64,000 bases of DNA from Gelidibacter gilvus (GTDB lineage: Bacteria > Bacteroidota > Bacteroidia > Flavobacteriales > Flavobacteriaceae), in the NCBI RefSeq assembly GCF_004115975.1, contig NZ_SDDZ01000015.1, positions 22,990 through 86,989 of the forward strand. Direction: 5' to 3'. The notes beneath the pieces were generated by a model. That model saw only the letters and a program-made list of their open reading frames with translations. It searched no databases and was not told where the DNA came from. Shown here one piece after another: positions 55,509 to 63,874 of this stretch. Each line of letters opens with the position of its first letter. Position 1 is the first letter of the stretch. The position numbers and the translations under genes are program-made.

Positions 55509-57011
55509 TTAGTTAGTCATTTGTAAGATGTATTTGGCCACTGCCATTTTAGCCTCATCAGATAAATAATCTTGTGGTGGCATTTCAGGATAATCGTCTC
55601 TAAGGTTGAGAGGTTTAGTGATGTAATTCACAATGCCCTGTGGATTATCAACATAAATGTCTTTAATAATTTGAGTGTCCACGCCAATCAATGTGGTTCC
55701 TAAAGCATGACATCCGGCACAAACACCATAGTAGGTAATCTCACCCAATTCTTGGTCTGTAACAGATCTTGGTGGCACAGGAGCTCCCAACATCATCGTT
55801 TTTATATCTTTTGTATCCTCTATTTGCGCAGGACCATAATCACCCAAACCAAAGGTTCTATATCTATTTTTATCCCTGATGGTACTTCCAATTCCGCCGC
55901 CATAGGCAAAAATATCCGGACCTTTGGTTTCCAATTGGGTCAGCATAATGGCTTTTATTTCTCCAGTTGGATCGTCGCCATTGCCAAACATGATATTATC
56001 CAAAATAACCACGCGGTCAGGATTTCCTTCTGAATTTGGGTCGTTTGCCTTTGGATCACCGGTTGCTAAATCCACGATGGTGATTCCTGTGTTCTTATTT
56101 CCGGTAATGATATTATTCTCAACAATCACGTCATCTGCTGCCATGATTAGAATACCTGTTCCTGGAGGAATGCTGGCCACTGTAGATCCAGGTGCTCCAA
56201 AATTGGGATGGTTATTATTGACCACAAAGTTGTTTCTGAAGATGATGTTAAAGGCCGTTTTAATAGGAAGTCCAGGCGTAATAAAAGCCAACAGACCTCC
56301 TGTATTATTATGGACATAATTATTTTCGACCAAACAATGTCTAGAGTTTTCAATTTCGATACCGGCCACACTATCAAACACTTCATTATGACGGACGTCA
56401 ATATTATCGCACATCCCCACATAAATAGCCGCATCGGCAATAACACTCAATACGTTATGCTCTATCAATCCGTTTTTACCAAACTGAGGGAAGATGCCGT
56501 AGACGCCGGTATCAATAATCCAGTTGTTTCGGATGATAAAATTATTTCCGGCTTGGCCCATGATGCCGTTGCCTTTATAATTGATGATTTTGAAATTTTC
56601 AATTAAAATGCCATTCCCAGAATATAAAAACCCATCGTTTATTTTATGTTTTCCATCTAAAGTTGGCCATTCTCCTTTAATAATAACTCCTTGCAAACTA
56701 ATGTCATCTTTGTCTATATAGACATTCTCTGAATAGGTGCCTGGAAAAACCCGAATTAAATCGCCAGGATTAGCTGCTTTTACAGCCTCTTGGATGGAGC
56801 CTCCTTTTTTGACTTCGATAATTTGACCGGTAAATTCCTTCCTTTGCGCAACTTGTGTGGTATCACCTGAATGACCTACATTCCGATATTGCATTGTTGA
56901 GGGCATGGGCACGGTACTTTCGCCAGAAGTTCCCAGCAGTGTTCTTCCTAAAAACACGCCTATGGCGAGCAATAGGATACCGCCAATAATTTTAAATAAG
57001 GTTGATTTCAT
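55509..57011 (-). CDS. Parallel beta-helix protein fused to a C-terminal cytochrome c domain
   Basis: 500 aa. An N-terminal membrane anchor or signal (about 9-28) is followed by a right-handed beta-helix from about 66 to 340 (IQEAVKAANPGDLIRVFPGTYSENVYID, then repeats with NxI, such as NFIIRNNWIIDTGVYG, GLIEHNVLSVIADAAIYVG). After a linker, the last 80 residues carry one haem-c motif CAGCH (431-435) and a distal Met candidate (EMPPQDYLSD). Beta-helix proteins of this kind are known to occur beside di-haem cytochromes in Shewanella-type gene pairs; here the cytochrome domain is in the same chain and a di-haem peroxidase is encoded 13 bp upstream. It is likely a periplasmic electron-transfer protein that also binds a polymer or lipid. 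Confidence 0.85.
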   Translation of the reverse strand: MKSTLFKIIGGILLLAIGVFLGRTLLGTSGESTVPMPSTMQYRNVGHSGDTTQVAQRKEFTGQIIEVKKGGSIQEAVKAANPGDLIRVFPGTYSENVYIDKDDISLQGVIIKGEWPTLDGKHKINDGFLYSGNGILIENFKIINYKGNGIMGQAGNNFIIRNNWIIDTGVYGIFPQFGKNGLIEHNVLSVIADAAIYVGMCDNIDVRHNEVFDSVAGIEIENSRHCLVENNYVHNNTGGLLAFITPGLPIKTAFNIIFRNNFVVNNNHPNFGAPGSTVASIPPGTGILIMAADDVIVENNIITGNKNTGITIVDLATGDPKANDPNSEGNPDRVVILDNIMFGNGDDPTGEIKAIMLTQLETKGPDIFAYGGGIGSTIRDKNRYRTFGLGDYGPAQIEDTKDIKTMMLGAPVPPRSVTDQELGEITYYGVCAGCHALGTTLIGVDTQIIKDIYVDNPQGIVNYITKPLNLRDDYPEMPPQDYLSDEAKMAVAKYILQMTN

Positions 57012-57024
57012 TGTTTTATGGTAT

Positions 57025-58224
57025 TTAGGTTTGTTGATTAGTTAGTTTTATTCCAGAAGGCAAGGTTTCAGGCATTTTTGGCATAAAGGATTCATCGTTC
57101 AATGTTTTAAGAAAATCCACGAGGCGGTCCAACTCATAATCCGATAATTCAGGCTCCCAAATATGCCAATGGATATAGAGCTTCTCATCTTTAGGCACCG
57201 CATGGCCCCGCCCTTTAGTATAAAACTCCACAGCCTCTCTTAAGGTTTCAAACTTTCCCGAGTGCATATAAGGTGCGGTAAGATCAATGTTTCTGAGGGT
57301 AGGCACTTTAAAAGCGCCGCGCATGGATTTATCAGCAAAAGGAATTTCAGCACCGGGATCTAATGGCAAACCATCTGGTTCTGGACTTCCTATAACTGCA
57401 AACTGCTGATTGGTAAATAGTGGTGGTGTATGACATTCTGCACATCTGGCCACAAAAGAACGGAACACATTCATCCCTTCAATTTCCTTTTCATTTAAAG
57501 CCGCGTGATAGCCATGGGCATATTGATCGTATTTACTGTTCAGTGAAATTAAAGACGATTGGAAAGCGGCAAGGGCCTTAAAGATTTCAGGTAGTTCTAT
57601 GTCTTCTTTCTTGTCCCTTTCCGGATAGGCTTCAGCAAATAATTTCCTGTAATTATCAATATTATTTAAGGTGTTTAATAGATTTTCAGGATTGTTTGCC
57701 ATTTCTACTTCTGAAAACAAGGTCATCTCCATTTGTTCCTCTAAAGTAGCTGCACGACCATCCCAAAAAAGACGTTTCAAATAGCCTACATTCCAAAGTG
57801 TTGGAGCTGCACGATCGAGCTTCAAATTGTCCTTGCCAATACTGGTGGGCAAACCATCACTAAAGCCTTTGTTGGGTTCATGACAGGTGGCGCAAGACAT
57901 AGAACCGTCAATGGACATGACAGGGTCAAAAAACAAATACCTCCCTAAATCGATCTCTTGTGGTGTAAAACCGTCGCGAACTACTGGCAATCCCGTTTGG
58001 AGGCCGCCCACACCTTGATTATTTGGGGAATCGTATTGTTGATATAGGTTTTTGGAAATACACTTGTTATCTTCATTAAGCTTAAAACCGGGAGGACAAT
58101 GGCAATTAAGTGCAGCTAGATCGGTATAGCTTTCAGAGCTGTCAGAACTAAAGAAAAACAACAAAAGCCCACTAAATAGAAGACCGATGATACTTAGCTT
58201 CAAGAGGGTGCTTTTATTTTCCAT
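57025..58224 (-). CDS. Di-haem cytochrome c peroxidase (CcpA/MauG) family protein
   Basis: 399 aa. A signal anchor (about 8-25) is followed by an unusual small Cys-rich stretch (LNCHCPPGFKLNEDNKC, residues 39-55), then two c-type haem sites CATCH (111-115) and CAECH (261-265) and the family blocks FFDPVMSIDGSMSCATCHEPNKGFSDGL, RAAPTLWNVGY, PTLRNIDLTAPYMHSGKFETLREAVEFY. Either a peroxidase reducing H2O2 with electrons from a small cytochrome, or a MauG-like oxidant. It begins immediately after the TetR stop codon (TAA directly followed by ATG), so its translation is coupled to that of the regulator. Confidence 0.88.
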   Translation of the reverse strand: MENKSTLLKLSIIGLLFSGLLLFFFSSDSSESYTDLAALNCHCPPGFKLNEDNKCISKNLYQQYDSPNNQGVGGLQTGLPVVRDGFTPQEIDLGRYLFFDPVMSIDGSMSCATCHEPNKGFSDGLPTSIGKDNLKLDRAAPTLWNVGYLKRLFWDGRAATLEEQMEMTLFSEVEMANNPENLLNTLNNIDNYRKLFAEAYPERDKKEDIELPEIFKALAAFQSSLISLNSKYDQYAHGYHAALNEKEIEGMNVFRSFVARCAECHTPPLFTNQQFAVIGSPEPDGLPLDPGAEIPFADKSMRGAFKVPTLRNIDLTAPYMHSGKFETLREAVEFYTKGRGHAVPKDEKLYIHWHIWEPELSDYELDRLVDFLKTLNDESFMPKMPETLPSGIKLTNQQT

Positions 58225-58878
58225 TTAGGCTTTACTTTTAGGACATATAAAGTTGAAATAACTGTTAAACACTTTTTCATATTTCCGCATCAACATATTT
58301 TCTATATCCTGTTTAACTGTAGAATTATGAATGGCAATTCCCTCTATCATTCCAATAATCTGGTAACTTAGGATTTCAGGATCCAATTCCGACTTGACCT
58401 CACCATTTTGAATACCTTCATAAACAATATCCTGTACAATTTTGGCATAGGCTATGGACGTATTACTGAATTCTTTTCTCATTTCAGGAAAATTTTCACA
58501 TTCCAATTGAAAATGAAACAAGCGTTGGATAGGATATTTTATACCGTTCTTACCCATCGATTCGACCATGGCAAAAAGTCCCACGCCTAACTTATAGATC
58601 ATTTCTATGCGATCTTTGAATGAGAGCCCTTCAAATATGGATTTATCAATACTTAATGTTTTGAAAAAGTATTGATCCAAAACTTCGCGTAAAATGCCTT
58701 CTTTATTCTCGAAATGATGATAAATCCCGCCTTTTGACAAGTTACTAGCTTCCATAATGTCTTTGATGGAAACTGACTGGTAGCCTTTTTTTAGAAAAAG
58801 TCCGTAAGCTTTTCTTAGGATCAACTCCTTGTTGGAAATCTTTTTTTCAACACTTTCCTGATCCATTATCTTATTCAT
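58225..58878 (-). CDS. TetR/AcrR-family transcriptional regulator
   Basis: 217 aa. The first 60 residues form the TetR helix-turn-helix (ILRKAYGLFLKKGYQSVSIKDIMEASNLSKGGIYHHFENKEGILREVL). The remainder is a helical ligand-binding domain without a clear family. An alternative start is Met5. It heads the eight-gene minus-strand locus, and a near-perfect palindrome (58914-58931) 36 bp upstream of the ATG is the expected operator, implying autoregulation and control of the whole operon. The inducer is probably a breakdown product of the substrate, such as a long-chain aldehyde or acid (inference). Confidence 0.92.
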   Translation of the reverse strand: MNKIMDQESVEKKISNKELILRKAYGLFLKKGYQSVSIKDIMEASNLSKGGIYHHFENKEGILREVLDQYFFKTLSIDKSIFEGLSFKDRIEMIYKLGVGLFAMVESMGKNGIKYPIQRLFHFQLECENFPEMRKEFSNTSIAYAKIVQDIVYEGIQNGEVKSELDPEILSYQIIGMIEGIAIHNSTVKQDIENMLMRKYEKVFNSYFNFICPKSKA

Positions 58879-58913
58879 AAATTAACTCTGAAATAGATGC
58901 ATAATTCTATAAA

Positions 58914-58931
58914 AACCGACGGGTCGGTTTG
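58914..58931 (-). promoter_or_regulatory. TetR-type operator AAACCGAC-GG-GTCGGTTT
   Basis: Two perfect 8-bp arms around a 2-bp centre, directly upstream of the TetR gene and in the place where its promoter must lie. The ACCGAC/GTCGGT shape is typical of TetR/AcrR operators. Confidence 0.85.
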
Positions 58932-59325
58932 TAAATATATAAAAAATATTATAATATGCTAATACTATATTAAATTCCCGCTCAAAAAAAAGCGATGATA
59001 AACTGTAGTAAAAAATATTATTCTTTTGAAGGAACTTCTACCATTAAAGGCGCATATAGTCCTTTGAAAACATTTTTTTTGACTAATGATCCCAATCAAA
59101 GCACATGGTTTCATAAATAGAATGTGGCAGCGATAGCGAATTACAATCTATAAACTTAGATTGATTAAAAGAAAAAATATAAATAAAAATTAGATTATTA
59201 ACCTTATTTTCGAACACTGAATTAAATTTTTGTTTGAATTTAAAAATCTTCAAATCTCCTAGTTCATTTTCTTAACTGTGTAAAGTATCATATCATTTCT
59301 AACCTTTAGTAATTAAACCCAAATA
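58932..59325. other. Intergenic remainder between the TetR locus and the serine hydrolase
   Basis: About 390 bp of AT-rich sequence. Beyond the operator I see no gene, terminator or repeat; the promoter of the serine hydrolase is presumably within the last 100 bp but no consensus is clear. Confidence 0.45.
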
Positions 59326-60453
59326 ATGATAAAGCAACTTCTTAATCTAGTTTGGACACTCTGCCTAATCAGTTTTCAATCCTTTGGTCAAGAATTCAAG
59401 ATGGACTCGACACAATTGAGTCAGTATTTAAACACCTATCACGACAAGCACCAATTTGATGGCATTACATTGGTTGCTTACAAAGATTCAATCCTTTATA
59501 GCAAGACTATTGGCTATGCAAACAATGAATTGAAGACGCCATTTAACTTAGCTACCAAATTTCAGATTGCTTCATTATCGAAACAGTTTACCGCCTTTGG
59601 CATTTTAATATTAGAGCAAGAAAACAAACTCAACACAGAGGATTATGTGTATCAGTACCTGCCAAAATTTCCGTTTAAAGAGATTAAAATCAAACATCTG
59701 ATGAACCACACTTCGGGACTTACAAATTTTGTTGGCGCGATGTGGAAAGACCTTGACACCACCATAGTGAATGGCAATAAAGAAATGTTGTTGATGCTAG
59801 AATCCAACAAATATCCATTGCAGTGGTCTCCAGGTTCTAGATGGGAATACAGCGATATCGGTTATTGCACATTGGCGAATGTCATCGAAAAAGCGAGCGG
59901 AATGAATTTTAAAGAGTTTATGGAAGAACGTATTTTTAAACCTGCCGGAATGACCAATACATCCGCCGAGTTCTCTACTGATTATCGGACCATTAATGAC
60001 CCTGATATGGCCATGGGGTATGTCTATGATGCCACGAATAACACAAAAAAGATTGCTTATGAATTGCCAGAACATAGTTTCATTTATTGGTTGGGAGGAT
60101 TTTATGGCGATGGCTCTGTGGTGAGTACTGTTGAAGACTTATTAAAGTGGGACAAGACCTTGTATGAAGGTACAATTGTCCACCCCTCAAGTTTGAAAAA
60201 AGCCATGACGCCAACCAAACTTAACGATGGAAATTTAGCCGATGCCTGGGGTACGCGATATGGATTCGGGTGGTTTTTATACAATTCAGAAAACTTTGGA
60301 AGCGTCCAAACGCATTCGGGCGGGCATCCTGGCTACAGTAGCAGAATGATCCGTTGTCCTGACACGGAATTAACCATAATTCTTTTATCAAACCTATCGA
60401 TCCCCGACTTTTGGAACCTCAATATCTTAAAGGAACTCGAGAAACAGCAATAA
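59326..60453 (+). CDS. Exported serine hydrolase of the class C beta-lactamase family
   Basis: 375 aa with a signal peptide (residues 1-21, SFGQ). Catalytic Ser83 and Lys86 lie in ASLSKQFTAFG (SxxK); the second motif is Tyr175 in WEYSDIGYC (YxD in place of YxN); the third element is HSGGHPGYSS. It also has MNHTSGLTNF, common in esterase/peptidase members (EstB, D-aminopeptidase). Probably a periplasmic esterase or peptidase rather than a resistance lactamase. A single gene with no clear partners. Confidence 0.87.
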   Translation: MIKQLLNLVWTLCLISFQSFGQEFKMDSTQLSQYLNTYHDKHQFDGITLVAYKDSILYSKTIGYANNELKTPFNLATKFQIASLSKQFTAFGILILEQENKLNTEDYVYQYLPKFPFKEIKIKHLMNHTSGLTNFVGAMWKDLDTTIVNGNKEMLLMLESNKYPLQWSPGSRWEYSDIGYCTLANVIEKASGMNFKEFMEERIFKPAGMTNTSAEFSTDYRTINDPDMAMGYVYDATNNTKKIAYELPEHSFIYWLGGFYGDGSVVSTVEDLLKWDKTLYEGTIVHPSSLKKAMTPTKLNDGNLADAWGTRYGFGWFLYNSENFGSVQTHSGGHPGYSSRMIRCPDTELTIILLSNLSIPDFWNLNILKELEKQQ

Positions 60454-60633
60454 ATACGCACACTACCAAAGACTAAACTACGGTTGCGTGGTGACCGACA
60501 CAAAAACATTCCTCAGTCCGCCTTATGGATAGATGCTCATACCTGAACATTTATTGGCGACAGCCACATGAGTTGTATATATCCAATACCGACATCTTAT
60601 AACAAAGCCATAACGTCATGAATTGTGAACGGT

Positions 60634-62301
60634 TTAAAACAAGCCTTCAATAACACCATTTTTGTCAATGGTGATTCTCTCGGCAGCAGGCGTAGCCGGT
60701 AATCCTGGCATCCGTAACATATTCCCAGCGATGGGAACAATAAACCCAGCCCCTGCGGCAATTTCAAATTCCCTAATATGAATATCAAAATTCTTTGGAC
60801 GCCCCAATCGCTTCTGATCGTCACTAAAACTTTTTTCTGTTTTTGCCATACAAATCGGTAAATTACCAAAGCCCATCACTTCATATTTCACCAATTGCGA
60901 TCTCGCTATATCGCTTAAAACAACATGTTCACCGCCATAAATAGTTTGGCAGATCTTTTCCATTTTGTTGTGTACATTGTCTTCGAGGTTGTAGGTAGGG
61001 TGAAATTGGCTAGTACAAGAGTCCGCTGCCTTAATCACTTTTTCAGCGAGATCTAAACAGCCCTTACCCCCTTTTTCCCAACCATAGCTCAAGGCAACAG
61101 GATTGCCCAATTTTTCACAATGGTCTTTTAAGACTTGTATTTCAGCTTCCGTATCCGATTGAAAGGCATTTATAGAAATAACGATCGGAATTCCAAAACT
61201 TTTCAGACTGGCAATATGCCCATCCAAATTGGGAAGGCCTTTAACGAGCGCTTCCACATCCTCTTGGGTAATTTCTTTTAAGGATTTGCCGCCATGGTAT
61301 TTTAATGCTCTAATAGTCGCCACCAAAACCACCGCTTTTGGAGAAATACCAGCGGCGCGACACTTAATGTTCATGAATTTTTCTGCACCTAAGTCCGATC
61401 CAAATCCTGCCTCTGTTATCGTATAATCACTTAAGCTCATCCCCATTTTTGTGGCCACAATAGAGTTGGTACCTTGTGCAATATTTGCAAATGGCCCGCC
61501 ATGGATAATTGCGGGATTTCCTTCCAGGGTTTGGACCAAATTAGGTTTTATAGCATCCTTCAAAAGGACAGCCATGGCACCTTCTGCATTCAAGTCTTTA
61601 GCAAAAACCGGTTTCCCTTGCCAAGTGTCACCAATATAAATAGTTCCACATTTTTCTTTTAGGTCTTCTAAATCGGTGGCCAAGCACAATATCGCCATAA
61701 TCTCCGATGCTGCGGTAATATTAAATCCGGTTTCTCTAGGAACTCCGCCCGCTTTTCCACCAAGTGCTGCCACGATAGTTCTCAATCCCCGATCATTCAT
61801 ATCCATACACCGTTTCCAGACTACTGTTCTTGGATCAATCCCTAAGCTCCTCGATTTACTTTGAATGTTATTTTCTATGAGGGCAGAAAGCAGGTTATTA
61901 GCTTTTTCAATCGCGTGAAAATCGCCCGTAAAATGCAGGTTAATGTCCACCATAGGAATTACCTGGCTCCATCCTCCACCAGCGGCACCACCTTTAATCC
62001 CAAATACGGGGCCTAAACTAGGTTCGCGAATTACCGCAACAGCCTTCTTTTCTAAAATATTGAGCGCATCAACCAAACCAATGGACGTTGTGGTTTTGCC
62101 CTCACCGGGAGGTGTTGGCGTAATGGCAGTGACTAATATAAGATTGTTCGTTTTTACTTTTTCATCATCAATGATATTTAATGGAAGTTTTGCTTTATCA
62201 TTACCGTAGTACTCCAGCTTTTCTTCAGGAATAGCCAATTTTGCTGCGATTTCTTTGATATGTTTAGGCGTAACGCTTTGTGCAATCTGTATTTCGGTCA
62301 T
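60634..62301 (-). CDS. fhs: Formate-tetrahydrofolate ligase
   Basis: 555 aa, normal family length. ATP-binding P-loop TPTPPGEGKTTTSIGL (61-75), then REPSLGPVFGIKGGAAGGGWSQVIPM, the folate/formyl-phosphate region MDMNDRGLRTIVAALGG, EAGFGSDLGAEKFMNIKC and a C-terminal TPAAERITIDKNG. It makes 10-formyl-THF from formate, ATP and THF for one-carbon metabolism. A single gene; 456 bp upstream separates it from the divergent CrtC/AttH-like gene. A TACCTTTA resembling the -7 element lies on the minus strand near 62328. Confidence 0.95.
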   Translation of the reverse strand: MTEIQIAQSVTPKHIKEIAAKLAIPEEKLEYYGNDKAKLPLNIIDDEKVKTNNLILVTAITPTPPGEGKTTTSIGLVDALNILEKKAVAVIREPSLGPVFGIKGGAAGGGWSQVIPMVDINLHFTGDFHAIEKANNLLSALIENNIQSKSRSLGIDPRTVVWKRCMDMNDRGLRTIVAALGGKAGGVPRETGFNITAASEIMAILCLATDLEDLKEKCGTIYIGDTWQGKPVFAKDLNAEGAMAVLLKDAIKPNLVQTLEGNPAIIHGGPFANIAQGTNSIVATKMGMSLSDYTITEAGFGSDLGAEKFMNIKCRAAGISPKAVVLVATIRALKYHGGKSLKEITQEDVEALVKGLPNLDGHIASLKSFGIPIVISINAFQSDTEAEIQVLKDHCEKLGNPVALSYGWEKGGKGCLDLAEKVIKAADSCTSQFHPTYNLEDNVHNKMEKICQTIYGGEHVVLSDIARSQLVKYEVMGFGNLPICMAKTEKSFSDDQKRLGRPKNFDIHIREFEIAAGAGFIVPIAGNMLRMPGLPATPAAERITIDKNGVIEGLF

Positions 62302-62569
62302 AAGATCAATGTTTTATTAAAAGTAGATAAAGGTAAAGTTTCAATGAATAAAATTATATGACCATTGTCATCCCTATTCGCAAACTGTAGTTTGAACTGA
62401 GCGTAGTAGAAATATAACGGAGCATACCCTCTATTTTGTTTTGTAAAGAAAGAAATTTATTCGCGATAGTACTTTCCAAACAAAAGAAATTTACATACAT
62501 CTTACCACCACCTTTAAAAAGATAAAGAATCCGATAGATTTTCAAGAAAACATATATAAAAGATAAATT

Positions 62570-62637
62570 GAACATATGTTGAACATTTCTTAAATTGGCA
62601 GTATAACGAACATATGTTCATGATACAATTGTTGTAT
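62570..62637. promoter_or_regulatory. Repeated palindromic operator-like sites
   Basis: GAACATATGTTGAAC (62570-62584) and the perfect palindrome GAACATATGTTC (62608-62619) have starts 38 bp apart. They are followed at once by another perfect palindrome, ATACAA-TTG-TTGTAT (62623-62637). They lie in the divergent gap between fhs and the gene at 62758, nearer the latter. The rest of the 62302-62757 gap shows nothing further. Confidence 0.55.
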
Positions 62638-62757
62638 GTCATTTAAAATAAGAAAAATTGTCACCATAAAAATCAGCAAACTCTATGAATATTGAAGAAT
62701 ACTAGTTTGAAATGTCAATCAAAAATAAATAACTGAATAAACTTAAATTTAAACAAA

Positions 62758-63861
62758 ATGAAAATGAAAACTGGAAACATCGCTCGAAGAAGCACTGATT
62801 ATGAAATGTTAGGTTTAAAAAAAACGAATAAACCTGAAGTATGGGAAGATGGCTTAAGAACCACTGGAGAAAAAGGAACTTTTGAATGGTGGTATTTTGA
62901 TGCTCATCTGGATGACGGCTCTACGGTTGTTATTTTGTTTCACACAAAATCTATGACAAAAGCAGACAAGCCACTTACACCTTACATTATAGTTACTATT
63001 GACAAAAAAGACGGTTCTAATATTACAAAAGCATATGAATACGACAAAGAAAAGTTTTTTGCATCAAAAGACTCGTGTGATGTCATAATTGATGGTAATT
63101 ATTTTAGAGGCAATTTAAAAGAGTATGAAATTTACTTTAAAGATGAAGACCTTGAATTAACTGCAAAAATACATAGAACTTCAGAAAGTTGGCGACCTGG
63201 TACGGCGACAGATCTTTTTGATAGCAAAGGAGAAAAATATTTTGCGTGGGTAGTAGCAGTTCCAAAAGGAGAAGCTGAAATAACCTACACTTACAAGGGA
63301 GAAAAAACTCAGGCAAAAGGCTCTTGCTATCACGACCATAATTGGGGAACTATAAGCTTAGCAGAAGTACTCAACCATTGGTATTGGGGAAGAGTAGATA
63401 TTGGTCCTTATAACGTAATTGCCAATCAATCTAAATACAATAACGAGTATGGTAACTCGGTACTTAAAGTTATTAACATCTCAAAGAATGGTAAGATAGT
63501 AGCAGATAATGAGGATTATCTTACTGTTTATAGAAGTATTCCTTTACTAGACAAAGAATTTAAAAAAGACATTAGTGATGATTTAGTCTTTATGTATGAT
63601 GACCCAAATGATGAGTATCGATATGAACTATACTTATTCAGAGAAAAAACAATACAAGCTGCTGATTTATTAGAAAATGCGGTTGGTGGAAAGGGCTTAA
63701 AATATGGACTTGCAAAAATTTTCACAGGTTTTGATGGAGCTTATTATAGATTTCTAGGAAAAGCTGAATTAAAAGTATACAAAGGTAATACACTGATAGA
63801 AGAGTTTGATAGTAAAACTGCTGTTTGGGAATTAATGTATCTAGGGAAACCTTTTGAATGA
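62758..63861 (+). CDS. CrtC/AttH-like (hydroxyneurosporene synthase / lipocalin-like) protein
   Basis: 367 aa, no signal peptide. Two beta-barrel-like halves: FEWWYFDAHLDDGSTVVILFHTK in the first and GSCYHDHNWGTISLAEVLNHWYWGRV in the middle. The WWYF(D) and YHDHNWG...WYWGR blocks are characteristic of carotenoid 1,2-hydratase (CrtC) and AttH-type proteins and of related cyclases in natural product synthesis. Carotenoid hydration is possible, but no other carotenoid gene is in the window. Met3 is an equally good start. The group II intron lies 13 bp beyond the stop codon. Confidence 0.78.
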   Translation: MKMKTGNIARRSTDYEMLGLKKTNKPEVWEDGLRTTGEKGTFEWWYFDAHLDDGSTVVILFHTKSMTKADKPLTPYIIVTIDKKDGSNITKAYEYDKEKFFASKDSCDVIIDGNYFRGNLKEYEIYFKDEDLELTAKIHRTSESWRPGTATDLFDSKGEKYFAWVVAVPKGEAEITYTYKGEKTQAKGSCYHDHNWGTISLAEVLNHWYWGRVDIGPYNVIANQSKYNNEYGNSVLKVINISKNGKIVADNEDYLTVYRSIPLLDKEFKKDISDDLVFMYDDPNDEYRYELYLFREKTIQAADLLENAVGGKGLKYGLAKIFTGFDGAYYRFLGKAELKVYKGNTLIEEFDSKTAVWELMYLGKPFE

Positions 63862-63874
63862 AAAACGACATAGA

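Noticed and set aside
59326..60453. Antibiotic-resistance beta-lactamase
   Set aside because: The second motif is YSD rather than YxN and the third is HSG rather than KTG, matching esterase/peptidase relatives.
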